Assembly (NCBI RefSeq): GCF_012273895.1
Contig: NC_052128.1
Coordinates: 3,472,001 to 3,536,000 of the forward strand
Source: Zerene cesonia
Taxonomy: Eukaryota > Arthropoda > Insecta > Lepidoptera > Pieridae
Direction: 5' to 3'
Length of the DNA: 64,000 nucleotides
Shown here in pieces: positions 32,950 to 44,289 of this stretch (position 1 is its first letter; the number at the start of each line of letters is the position of its first letter). Position numbers and translations under genes: made by a program. Below the pieces are notes generated by a model, which was given only the letters and a program-made list of their open reading frames with translations, searched no databases and was not told where the DNA came from.

Positions 32950-35326
32950 CTATGGCAATATTTAAACTCTTTATATTGTGTTACTATAAATGACTTAAAA
33001 GGAAATCTTTGAGGACAAAAGAGAAGATGTATCTACGTATAATGTGTATAAAACAATACCTAAGGTCTTACACGCAATTATCTTAAAAAAAATGTCACAC
33101 TACAAATTTAGTATCACATATACCATGCTATGCTTACCTATTGATACAAAACTATACAAAATAATAATGATAAGCTATCAATGTACAGATTCGTCAACTA
33201 AATTACTATTTATTCACATTATGATATTTGATGTTTTAATAAATAAAGAAATAAACAAATAATAAAATGAAATATTACATAGGTCAACACAAACATTCAA
33301 ATGTACATGCTAAGTTTCTCATAAACAGCAGTCTGCTAGCATTCCGTCGATGGAAAACAGTCTCAAAGCCAAGCATGTGGTGTCTTATGGCCAAGGCCAA
33401 ATTATTTGGCTCGATATCCAACAGATAACATCGTTCCTCGAACAATAACCCTTTCAAATATATATGGTTTTATATTAATACAATGTATTTTGACTTTTAA
33501 TGCATGCAATCTTTTCAGTCAATAATTATAAGGAATCAATAAGTTATATGCTAAAATAAAAGTAAAAAAGTCAAATTGTAAGAAGCGAAATAAAAAATAA
33601 ACCCGTTTCATGGATATGCTAAAATTGGTAGTTTGCTGTAAAATCCAATAGTATTTCATTTTATGCCTGCATCATTTTTTATACAATATTATTTCCTCAA
33701 ATTGAAGGATTGATCTTATTCTTCGAGTATATTTATTAGAAAATTTGTAAGAATTAATTTCTTTTTTTTTCCAAGTAAGGGGAATCATTATGCAGTCTAT
33801 AGAATTATGGATGGATTATTATTCTCAATAAAAATATAACATCACGCACACAAGATGTAAAGTAAGTAAATACTTTTACCCAATTTTATACGAAAAAAGT
33901 CGTAAAACCATCATCCGAGATAACGCAACCCCAAATGAAACCCTATACTGTATTTTTTAATGTCAAACTTTGTAACAGATAAAGTTTAAAAGGAATAATG
34001 ATTGCGTAGGACATTTTAAACCTTATCAAAAAGGTGTAGTTACTATTTTCGCTTACTCTTTATGATGAAATTAAGCTATCAGTGTAGAATGAAACTCGAT
34101 AGTTGCATTCTTTTATTTGAGACAAAATGTAACATGTGGTACGTTTAATTATTTTTGTAACCTTTAAAATATCTACTATGTTTTATCGCTCCATGTCCGT
34201 AACTTTTCATTTAAAAAAAATAGAAAAATAAGTATTAAAATGCTGATGGATTTAATTTATTTTAATGAAAAAATATTAATAAAGATTTGTTTATTATGTA
34301 CTGTATGTAATTTTATTTAATTAATTATATAATAAATAAATAACACAACAAACTCGATGGATAAATAAAAACAGCTTGCTATCATTTGAATGTTATGTTA
34401 ATAACTTTTAATTTTCACCTAATTTTAACCACAAGGAAAAAAATCAAATAATATTTCAAGAAATGAGACATCAAATTCGTACTACAAATCATTACGAGTA
34501 TTTCAAAAGAATCACAACACGAACATAAATAATACATCAATATTTTCTAAAACATTTTCCCGAAAGATTATTATATAGCCCGTATCATCACTGCATGTTG
34601 TAATTTTATACTCAGTACTTAGTCACTGTTATTACTAGAAGGGATTTTCCTTATCGTTTATTAGGAGTTTTCAATGTTTTGTTGTACTAATATATTTTTA
34701 AATTTAAACGCTTCTTCGGTATTCCTCAGTATCGTTATTAACTACTTTTGTATATAGCATACACTATCTGGATATAATACCTATTATAAATGGGAAATAA
34801 TGTTTATTTCTCCTTCCGACGGTTTTATGATTAGAGACAGTTAGGAGGCGGAATAAATTAGTCCATGTCATTCTCTTTGGCATAGACAATTTTTTACGTG
34901 AAAAACCACAAAACTGCAGCAATTTCACATGATTTCGCAGGCGAAGCCGCGGGCGGACGTATAAGTAGGGATAGTAATACAATAGTAAAAGTTCAGTTCT
35001 ATTCAGACTTTATAATACCTCTCATGGAACTCTAATAAAATCGTAACTAAAGATAAAAAGAAAACCAAACAGTCTCGTTGACTCAACGTCTACACAAATG
35101 ACTCACATATTACTCATTTACGGTAAAAAAACTTGTTAAATATTTGATAATACGTTTCGCTATGAGATAATAACATTGTAATAGAGAATGTATATACTTA
35201 TAGCGAGCTACTGGGTACTGATTGAAATGTTTAGTCATATAATACACTGATTAGGTTACTATAGACGCTTAATTTATTTGATTCTTGGAACATACATTTA
35301 ACATTTAATTGTGACTTTTATAACAA
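32950..35326. other. AT-rich DNA, few repeats
   Basis: No coding-like segment. A repeat-tail remnant is at about 34918-34965 (GCAGGCGAAGCCGCGGGCGG). Confidence 0.4.
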
Positions 35327-35528
35327 ACTAGCTGCGCTCCGCGGTTTCACCCGCGTAAGTCCATATCCCCTTGGAATATCGGAATAAAAAGTTGTCTATA
35401 TGTTATTCCAGTTGTCCAGCTATCAGCGTACCAAATTTCATTGCAATCGGTTCAGTAGTTTTTGCGTGAAAGAGCAACAAACACACACACATCTTTACAT
35501 ACTTTCGCATTTATAATATTAGTAGGAT
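35327..35528 (+). repeat. Repeat family A, near full length
   Basis: Head CTAGCTGCGCTCCGCGGTTT, TATGTTATTCCAGTTGTCCA, (AC)n and tail TTATAATATTAGTAGGAT. Confidence 0.85.
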
Positions 35529-35614
35529 GGGATAGGGTAGTAGGATTAAATAAGTTACTTACGCTATATAATTACATTATAATACGAATGTTCGATTTGA
35601 TTAACTTGTAGATT

Positions 35615-35690
35615 GCAGCTTTGGGAATCCCTAACCTAGATCCACCCGCGCAGTCGTATGCGCCCGACTAAGCCATTGTACCTATGTGGA
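35615..35690 (-). repeat. tRNA-derived SINE head fragment
   Basis: On the minus strand TGGCTTAGTCGG (35664-35675) matches the pol III A-box, followed by GGATCTAGGTTAGGGATTCC, a damaged B-box region. Body absent. Confidence 0.45.
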
Positions 35691-35721
35691 AGATATCGTA
35701 ACAAATTCATCATTTCTCTTG

Positions 35722-35749
35722 TTCTCTCTCTCTCTCTCTCTCTCTCTCT
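35722..35749 (+). repeat. (CT)n microsatellite
   Basis: Uninterrupted CT dinucleotides of about 28 bases. Confidence 0.9.
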
Positions 35750-36067
35750 TTATTAATGTTAAGTCTTATACACTAAGACGAAATAATATTTTACTTAAAA
35801 CCAAATCTTCAATTCACCCTTGACCCAAAGTTAAGACTAAAATATGGGTATTATTTAAGAAAATAACAACAAAAATATTTTAAAATAAACATTAAGCTAG
35901 TGTCCTTTTTGAATATTTATTGGTATTATATTACGTTGACCTTTTGCGGCCATGTAACATGTTCACATTATTTAAACTTGATTATTTTATTAACTTCAAA
36001 ATTATTCAAGGATATATGCAACATATACTGACCACAAACGCAAAGCAATTGAGACATTTATATAATC

Positions 36068-36185
36068 CTACTTTACTACTATCCTACTATGTAATATTAT
36101 AAACGCGAAAGTCTGTAAGAATGTGTGGATGGATGTTTGTCTCTTTCTCGTGAAAACCGCTGAAACGATTTCCATAACTCCTTGG
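36068..36185 (-). repeat. Repeat family A tail fused to SINE body
   Basis: TCCTACTATGTAATATTATA and GAATGTGTGGATGGATGTTT mark a reverse family A tail; it stops at about 36185 where a family B body begins. Confidence 0.6.
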
Positions 36186-36195
36186 TATAGACGTT

Positions 36196-36378
36196 CGAAA
36201 CGGTGAAGGAAAACATCGCGACGAAACCGACATGTCGGAGGCTTAATAGTTCGACAACATATTACTTCTGGCAACCCGCACTTCGCCAGCGTGGTGGATT
36301 ATGGCCTGAACCCTCAAAGGAGGCCTGTGTCCCTTCAGTGGGAACATAATATATTATAGGCTCATGATGATGATGGCA
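36196..36378 (+). repeat. tRNA-derived SINE (family B), headless
   Basis: AAACGGTGAAGGAAAACATC, GCCAGCGTGGTGGATTATGG, CCTGTGTCCCTTCAGTGGGA and ATGATGATGATGGC tail. Confidence 0.8.
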
Positions 36379-36380
36379 GA

Positions 36381-36585
36381 GGATAACGCGTGGGCCTAAA
36401 AGCAAGAAGTCTTTGGTTAAATTCCTGGTGAAGACCTGCAAGTATAGTTCTGCAGAGCATAGCAGTCTGATCCTGCTTTATTTGTCATTGTTTTCACCGG
36501 CAATCGAACCTAGATCCCTCGTAGTAAGTGTCACTTAACCATATCTCGTAGCGCGCCAATTATTTATTTATTTATTTATTTAATG
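36381..36585. repeat. Element with two convergent tRNA-like heads and (ATTT)n
   Basis: Plus strand: A-box-like TAACGCGTGGG (36384-36394) and B-box-like GGTTAAATTCC (36415-36425). Minus strand: A-box-like TGGTTAAGTG (complement of 36532-36541) and B-box GGTTCGATTGCC (complement of 36499-36510). An (ATTT)n run follows at about 36558-36583. Confidence 0.5.
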
Positions 36586-36934
36586 AAAAGAAAACTTACA
36601 GCTATAAGTACAGTTGTAGTAAAATGAAAAAAGAGAATAAGGCCACTTACAAGTTTTCACATGTATTCGTTTTACGTTTCATTGTGAACTAATTAATAAA
36701 CGAATGCAGAAATAATATAATATACAAACTAAAATATAAACGTAAGGCAGTCACAATATTGTGGTGACCGCTGCCCGTCTAAATTACTCGATGTGATTAA
36801 AATCATTAAGCTGTAAAAACCACAGTAACTCGATCTATATTATTGCAACATACGGAGAAAAAATATTTTAAAAAATCTTACATAAAATACCAGTTATTTT
36901 TGGATCAAATTCTATCTAAATATCACTACATTAT

Positions 36935-37060
36935 ATAAGCAAAGTCGCTTCCCGTCCCTTCTCTATGCCTGTATGTATGTATCTATGCTTATAGCTTTAA
37001 AACTACACAACGGATTTTGATGGGGTTTTTTTAATAGACAGGTAGATTCAAGAGGACGGT
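36935..37060 (+). repeat. Repeat family G copy
   Basis: GTATGTATCTATGCTTATAG, AAACTACACAACGGATTTTG and TAGATTCAAGAGGACGG. It runs directly into a family F-like segment. Confidence 0.65.
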
Positions 37061-37240
37061 TGATGGTAAGCTTTCACCGCCGCCCATGTATATTTGCGCG
37101 CAGAGTTAGTGCTTCTGTGGATGCGCTGCCAACTTGGAGGGGGTAAAGGATAAGAAAAGGAATGACGAGTGGCAAGAACGAATGGACTGGAAAAGATGAG
37201 AAAAAAGGAAAAGGCCTGGAAGAAGGGAAGATTATCTAAT
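37061..37240 (+). repeat. Diverged repeat family F copy
   Basis: GATGGTAAGCTTTCACCGCC and GCCCATGTATATTTGCGCGC, then a purine-rich stretch (AAGGAAAAGGCCTGGAAGAA) as in 43080-43165. Confidence 0.55.
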
Positions 37241-37257
37241 TAAATAAGCTGCTCTGA

Positions 37258-37487
37258 GATTTTCAATTCGACTGTATATTTTTTTGTGTTTATTACCTCA
37301 GGACTGGAAGAACCAATTTTGATCTTTTTTTTTGTTTAAACTCTTCCTTGTGACTCTGTCAATTTTACTGTTTAGTTAGTTTTTTTTTGTGTTTATTACC
37401 TCAGGACTGGGAGGACCAATTTTGATCATTTTTTTGTTTAAAGTCTTCCTTCTGGCTCTGTCAATTTTACGTTAGTTAGTTGATTGT
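37258..37487 (+). repeat. Two-unit tandem duplication (103-base period) in a retroelement-tail-like sequence
   Basis: GTGTTTATTACCTCAGGACT begins at 37286 and again at 37389; each unit continues with ACCAATTTTGATC, a T-rich run, CTTCCTT and CTCTGTCAATTTTAC. The units differ at a few sites, so the duplication is not brand new. Confidence 0.8.
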
Positions 37488-37489
37488 CA

Positions 37490-38059
37490 TACATACATAC
37501 TGACATATTACCGCTGGCCAATCGAAGCGATTAAGCACTATTAGGAACCTTAGTCTCCAAATGTATATGAGCAAAATTACTCTTATATGGAATTACACAA
37601 ATCGAAGTTTGTTTATACAATAAATATAAAGGCCTGCACTTAAATTATGGTTGCCATAAATGGTTTACAAAGGAGGTTCGATGACTTTATAGGAATCAGT
37701 TTTCATTCGCTCTTGCGATACGTCATATGTGAATTGAATGGGCGATACGAAAACTTGTTGAGTAATTTTAGAAACGAATTATACCCTTTTCTGCAAAATA
37801 AATCTTATATAGAGTCAATTATTCTTTTAAAGAATATTCAGTTACAGTCAATAACAACCATAGTAAGTTTCATATTATAATGAAAATGATTATTTATTTG
37901 TACAGTTAACAACATTACATAATAGACAAAAATTACCAGTATTTATTGTCTGGTATACAATTATTTTTGATACTAAAATTATCTATACCACTAAACGCTT
38001 AGCACTTTTAACAACTTCGTAGAACAGCCACCTTATCAAGGAAAAATAGAAAAAAAAAA
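37490..38059. other. AT-rich DNA, no gene recognised
   Basis: A 77-codon reading frame at 37647-37880 shows no family features and ordinary local composition, so I do not call it a gene. Confidence 0.35.
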
Positions 38060-38255
38060 GAGTGTGTGCGATTCACACATGATAGAAGTGAAACTTCAGT
38101 AAATCGACAAAAGAATGAATAAAATAGTATGTATATTTCTGTCTCATTCTTTGCCGGCTTCATTCTACATATTTTTGTATTTGTGTCTCTTACCTGTCGT
38201 TTTTCCGTTGCATCAGGTTTGAAATCACAACGATTCTAAAGAAGTTTCACTTCAA
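38060..38255. mobile_element. Short element with GAAGTGAAACTTC inverted ends (uninterrupted copy)
   Basis: Bounded by GAAGTGAAACTTC (38085-38097) and its complement GAAGTTTCACTTC (38241-38253). The outer left part is GTGTGTGCGATTCACACATG and the interior has GTCTCTTACCTGTCGTTTTT and CCGTTGCATCAGGTTTGAAA. The same sequence, reversed and split, flanks the assembly gap at 48.6-49.6 kb. Confidence 0.7.
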
Positions 38256-38659
38256 AAATTGACGTTCCCTAGAAACAGAATTTACCCTTGTTTATAAAAA
38301 ACTACCGTTGCGAATACCCTTGTTTCCACATCACACGTTTATCGCATTAGACTAGATATAAAAAATCGTGTCGCATAACAATGGATAAACGCAATAATGT
38401 CGTTGCACCAGCCCACTAGCACCTGCTAACCTTGCAGCGTCTCCACTTTCCTACTACGGCAAACCTCGTTTAGTGATATAATCTATTATTAAATAACATA
38501 CAAATAACTTTCTGTTGTTATTGTTGTTTTTTATATTGAGGTTACTTTCACTTTATCAAACTCAAACATTCATTTATTCAATTAAACTTCTTAAAGACGG
38601 TCTTTTGGATCGTCATAACATAGTTTTTCCATTGAGAAATTAATGACGTTTTAACGGAT

Positions 38660-38740
38660 TTTAAACGCGATTTATTCATTATATTATTAACCCGACGTTT
38701 CGAACACATTGAGCGTGGTCACGGGAGACTAAGATGGAAG
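38660..38740 (+). repeat. Dispersed-repeat fragment
   Basis: TTAACCCGACGTTTCGAACA and GAGCGTGGTCACGGGAGACT; I recognise this motif as a recurrent insect repeat from memory only. Confidence 0.4.
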
Positions 38741-39077
38741 ACGTATATATAATACTCGCGTAAAATCAAACGCAAGTAAAATACTATAGTTTACAATTTA
38801 CCAAAATAGAGGAGTAGAAGAAATTCGATAGCTGGGATGGGATCACGGGAAGATCCGGCAAGAAACTCTATAGGTGCTTTTCCTCTATTAATTGGCTCTT
38901 TTAAAAATAAATCACTGCTAATTATTTAATCTACCTCCATACAAAATTTTAAATGATTGAAACCCCTTTATTTGTACCAAGAGAAACAATATATTTAGAT
39001 ACTTAGTCTGGCCTTATAGTTATATTAGCGAGATCTTTTAGCCAACCTTTGGTCGAAAATTATACAATTTCAGTTTC

Positions 39078-39260
39078 AGTTTCACCCGCGTAAGTCCGTA
39101 TCCCGTAGGAATATGGGGATGACAAGCCTATATGTTATTCCAGTTGTTCAGCTATCTACGTACCAAATTTCATTGCAATCGGTTCAGTAGTTTTTGCATG
39201 AAAGAACAACAAACACACACACATCCTTACAAACTTTCGCATTTATAATATTAGTAGGAT
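39078..39260 (+). repeat. Repeat family A, head-truncated
   Basis: Starts at TTTCACCCGCGTAAGTCCGT without the CTAGCTGCGCC head; tail TTATAATATTAGTAGGAT is intact. Confidence 0.85.
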
Positions 39261-39777
39261 GTTTCAGGAAGACATTAAATTATATAACGGAGAACCGTTT
39301 TTTATATAAATATTGTGTATTGTATATTTAAAATGACCTGGACTCGGGACGAACAAACTCTTCGAATGTATGTGATTATTAATTAACCACAAGCAGTTTA
39401 TGTTTGTCAGAATACTTATATTTGCATCGTAACATACCTAATACCTATATTTGATTATAACTCAAAACACGAAGTCCGCAAAACGACACAATTTGGTATC
39501 CAGTAACTAATCTTTATCGCTATCACAAAACTCCAAATTAAACCGTGAGAAATCCATTGCTAAAGTAGGAAGTCGTGACTTCTCTGAATGCCGTCTAAAG
39601 GGCACAGTTATCTTGTTATTGTGAAGACTACTGGCTTGAATAGCTAATCATTAGTAGAATAATGCTAGCGGCATTTACTAGTACAGCTCTGAACAGAGCC
39701 TTGAAAGTCATTTTTTAAATTCATTTCTATATTAATAATAATATACGACATGTAAATTAACATGTTAATCTTAATAA

Positions 39778-39942
39778 CATTCGCCCGCGGATTCGCTCGC
39801 TTTTTCATAGGAAATTTTCGTGGAAATAAGATGTAGTCTAGCCTTCTCGCTACAGACCAAAAATCATATCATTAAATCGCTCGTTTGCGACATCAAAGAA
39901 GGACAAACAAAAACACTTGGGTTTATAATATTAGTAAGGGTT
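39778..39942 (+). repeat. Repeat family E-like copy
   Basis: Starts ATTCGCCCGCGGATTCGCTC, has CAAACAAAAACACTTGGGTT and ends TATAATATTAGTAAGGG. Confidence 0.55.
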
Positions 39943-40477
39943 ATGACATAGAACCTAAGTGCTGTTTTAGTATGGTATGCAAGTATTTTTGGAACACTAA
40001 AATAAACTTTCCTTCTTTAGAATTACAAGAATACCCTCTTAATCTAAGAAAATTCCATATTGACTCGAATACATTTCACTTTGAAAGGTTATGTATTCTC
40101 TAACTAAATGTTGTTCATTACGCGACGAACAATTAAGACTCAGTACATTCAAATTGCTGACATCATTGGCCGTCATACTAATTAGTTAAACCACGCTAAC
40201 GCAACCGCACCTAGTAACCGCTGTATATTACCCAAAAACGTGACTATATATCGTCGAAAGGCCTACACTAATCGCCTTAAAGCTATCATTAAAATTTTGC
40301 CATAATAATAACGTATGTAATGTGTTTTGGTAGTATTGAACGTGCCCATAGCAATGTATTTTATATAATAATATATAATAGGCAAAATTACAGCACGAAT
40401 TCACGTGATAATCTATAGCCTATTTTAATTCAAAGACGAATGTATACTTAAAAATAATAGAAAGCTGATGGGCTTGT

Positions 40478-40635
40478 TTTTCGTTTGAGCGCGCTAATCT
40501 CACGAATTACTAGAGTGATTTTAAAAATTCTTCCAGTGTTAGATAGTTCAATATAGAGCTACAGGATATGCCGTTACTTTACGGATATATAACATTACAT
40601 ACTAGAATAAAACCGTAGGTCACAGCTAATACTGA
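40478..40635 (-). repeat. Diverged repeat, family C-like
   Basis: TTTGAGCGCGCTAATCTCAC, AATTACTAGAGTGATTTTAA, TTCTTCCAGTGTTAGATAGT and head TAGGTCACAGCTAA. Confidence 0.5.
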
Positions 40636-41579
40636 AATAAAATAATAAAAAAGTATAGTAGAAATTGGTTCAGAATATAATAATACCATTGATTATGATA
40701 TATTAACCTCACAAAAAAATACCTTTATTATTACCACATCACTTTGTTTGGTCACATACTACATTCAAACAAGATTTTACTTAGTAAAATGATCCACTGT
40801 ATATTTGCTCTCAAACACAGCGTACAAACTAAAGAGATCTCATGATATCACATTCGATGTCACGTCTAACACCTTAAATTACCCAGCGAGCCTATAATTA
40901 AGAGAAATCTACAAAATTATTAACGAGCACTTCGTAATAAATTGCTATGGCAATAGAGATCAAAATCGCATCTCTCATAGATTATAGGGCGGCGTAAATA
41001 GTGTTTTTTCACATGGTATTAAAGTAATTAAGATTGAAGCAACGCATGGTAACTTTCATTTTTATGAAGACTGCTTTTTCTGAGAGAAAAGGTACGAAAT
41101 GTTTAAAGCAATTACATAGTTTATGTTAAACCGAGTGCCCCATATGGATAGTGACCAATGTGCAAAAAAACCCTTTATGTGTTTAAATTTTTCTAAAAAG
41201 ATGATTATCGCAATATTATAAGTACATACAATATTAAAAATTGTATGTATATTTATTTTTATGCATCATGATAAAGTCAGTCAAGTATTTATTAGAAATC
41301 CTAGTTTAGTTATCATTTTAAATTACTAATTTTATAAATAGAATTCCATTCAATACACTTACACTCCTACACCATTACCAAATTCATTTTATTATACCAT
41401 AAACAACTGTCCATACAAAGGTACCATTCAAATCGATTCGAAATTCGAATGTAAAAACCGGAAGAAGGGTACCTGCACATCCGCTGCACTGACACACATC
41501 GACCATAGACTACAATAGGCGTATGTACCACAGACAACCAAACAATGAATTTATTGCTTTTTGTTGGCTAATGTTCTTC

Positions 41580-41617
41580 CCCGTTCCTTCCGTTCACTGA
41601 GAGTCTGAAGGAACGGG
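41580..41617. other. Inverted repeat CCCGTTCCTTC/GAAGGAACGGG
   Basis: 11-base perfect arms (41580-41590, 41607-41617) and a 16-base loop. The arm sequence is shared with the palindrome at 24081-24103. Confidence 0.6.
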
Positions 41618-41894
41618 TTTTAATTATCGGAAATGTGTTTTTATATGGCATTAATTTTTTAATACACTAAAGCGGATATTGGTTCCTTGCTTCACAAAGA
41701 AGGTAAATATGAATGTTTGACATTATTTCGAAGTAAACTTCATACAGTAATATAGCTATACATGCCAGTATTTAGTTCGCAAAGAAAAAAAAAAAATAAA
41801 GTGCCTGTGAAAATACTTTTACATTTTACACTGAAAATGGTTGGATAAATTATATTTTGACTAAAAATTAAACCGCTTTCGAAAATTACTTGAT

Positions 41895-42075
41895 TACTTG
41901 ATTTATCAACACACAGCCCATACTACTAGACCGATCGGGCTGAAATTTGGCATACAGATAGCCACTTTAATGTAGACATTCATTATGAAAGGAAGTTGAT
42001 AAATTCTACCATACCATATATTATAATAACATATGAAAATAAATATGGATGGTACAAATATTATTGAAGAATCAT
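41895..42075 (+). repeat. Dispersed repeat (family I)
   Basis: TACTAGACCGATCGGGCTGA and AATTTGGCATACAGATAGCC, a motif I know from lepidopteran repeats. Single copy here. Confidence 0.45.
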
Positions 42076-42371
42076 CATAAGACTTCATATTATTTCAAGA
42101 TACTTAGCAACGTAAGAGATCGAGGGGTCATACAACATCAAATTAATATTTTCTTGTGCAAGATGTTACTTGTAATTAATTATACATCGTAATAAAGATG
42201 CAATGCCCTTTGCGTATTACAATATTATAAGTAATTACAATGACTTGATTAATTGCATTTATTGGACAATAATTAATTATTATCGTTTTCCAGCAATTTC
42301 TTATCGATTTAATATTTATTTATTTGTTTTAATGAACATCTTCTCGCTCACACTTTAATTTGACTACTATA

Positions 42372-42582
42372 CATCCTACTTTCTACTAATATTATAAATG
42401 CGAAAGTTTGTAAGGATGTGTGTGTGTTTGTTGCTCTTTCACGCAAAAGCTACTGAACCGATTGCAATGAAATTTGGTACCTAGACAGCTGGACAACTAG
42501 AATAACATATAGGCAACTTTTTATCCCGATATTCCTACGGAATATGGACTTACGCGGGCGAAACCGCGGGGTGCAACTAGTT
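42372..42582 (-). repeat. Repeat family A, near full length
   Basis: Reverse copy from TTCTACTAATATTATAAATG to GCGAAACCGCGGGGTGCAAC. One of the least diverged copies. Confidence 0.9.
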
Positions 42583-42942
42583 TGGATATAATTTCATTTA
42601 GACCATTGTTTGCTTCGCTCAAAATGTAGCAAAAAAAAACCGAAATATTCATTCAATTCAAAAGCACTTCTCGCATGTGAAAGTTAATTTCCCTATATAT
42701 GTAATTCATATCACTTAACATAGCCGATTAGATAACTGCAGACCTTGACTATCAATGGAGATAGTTCGAATAGTTATTATGTCTAGTTGTTAGCTTATCA
42801 ATAGGGTGAATTACCTAATTACAATTACATAAACGCGTATGTATAACACCTATTTTCTGTGAAAGCAATGCCCTTTTAACAATCAACCGATCTCCTAAGA
42901 ACGAAGAAGTTCTCAAAACGATGCTTTTAGCTCAGTTTCTCG

Positions 42943-43165
42943 ATTTTTTTTTTTTTTTTATGTTACAGTCGGCAATGGAGCTGGTGGGACGCCTGATGGT
43001 AAGCGCTACCACCGCCCATGAACATTTGAAGAGGCATAAGGTCCATTGCAGGCTTTACGCCTCTACAAATGGATTGCCGACTTTTTGGGAAGGGATTAAG
43101 AAAGGATTGGAGATAGGAATAAAGGAAAGGACTGGGAAGGGTAAGGAAAAGGATATGGGCCTCCG
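42943..43165 (+). repeat. Repeat family F, forward copy
   Basis: Begins after a run of 17 T; GTCGGCAATGGAGCTGGTGG, GATGGTAAGCGCTACCACCG, CCTCTACAAATGGATTGCCG, then a purine-rich 3' part. A 101-codon reading frame through it is a by-product. Confidence 0.8.
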
Positions 43166-43923
43166 ATTTTTGAACGTGAGTAAGGTAAGTCGAAGAAAGT
43201 TGGTGACAATTTTTATTAGAAAATAATTATTTTACTACCTTCATACGTCTCAAGTAATTCTCGAAAATAGTACAATCAACGATCAACTACTAGCAAAAAG
43301 CTTTTGACAACATCGGTTGAAAATATCAACACCTAATCATTCGTATTCTATTAACTAAAATACATATTCAAGCAAATCTATTACTTTATTAATAAAATGA
43401 CCTTATGTAATTAATTATAAACGAAACGTGAAGATAAAACAGTTATTTAAACATGAAAAAAAAATTAAGCAGTAAAACACATACTTAAATTTACGACTTA
43501 CGCATGCAGCGTGGAAAAAAATTAAAATATAAACACAAAACCTGAATAATACAGAGCTATAAAAACATCCGAAAATGGATTTAGCCCCGTTTCTTTTGTC
43601 CACCGCTGACATTGTTCCCAGATGACAGACAGACGTACAATCAGTGATAATTTTTTTAGTAACTTAAGGCGATGTGTGACTTGTTTATTTTTTATTGTAT
43701 CTTTGTATTTGATATTTTTACTCATTGTAGAGTGTTGGGTAGCCTAATAAATAAATTTTTAATGTATTCCATTGTGTGAATATTTAAAGTGTCATTTGGA
43801 GTATAATATTGTATAGATATTTTCGTATTACTTATAAACATGATTCTAATTTTACTGGAACTTTAAGGCTTTTTACGTTATCTATATATATCTTGCAAAT
43901 TATAAAAAATATAAAATTATAAA

Positions 43924-44240
43924 AGCAGTGGTGGCTCAGTGGTGAGAACCTCGGACTTCAAAATCGATAAGTCGGGGTTCGAGACCGGGCGGAGCGTGCA
44001 GGAAATAAATAGATTTTTCAATTTATCTGCGCATGTGGATAACATCACCACTGCTTAAACGGTGAGGGAAAACATCGTGAGGAAACCGGCATGTCCAAGA
44101 ATTAAAAGTTCGACGACATGTGACATCTGCCAACCCGCACATGGCCAGCGTGGTGGATTATGGCCTGAACCCTCATAGGAGGCTTGTGTCCCAGCAGTGG
44201 GAACATACCTATATGGGCTGATGATGATGATGATGATATA
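43924..44240 (+). repeat. tRNA-derived SINE (family B), full length
   Basis: A-box TGGCTCAGTGGT at 43932-43943 and B-box GGTTCGAGACC at 43976-43986, correctly spaced for an internal pol III promoter. Then TTATCTGCGCATGTGGATAA, CACATGGCCAGCGTGGTGGA, CCAGCAGTGGGAACATACCT and a (GAT)n tail. Sister copy of 32641-32946. Confidence 0.9.
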
Positions 44241-44289
44241 TATCTTTACCACTAAAACGTATTTATTTATATTTTTCAAATATTTATTA

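Noticed and set aside
43924..44240. A genuine tRNA gene at the A-box/B-box
   Set aside because: The box elements continue into a SINE body shared with 32641-32946, 25491-25680 and 36196-36378, and the cloverleaf is not closed, so it is a tRNA-derived SINE.
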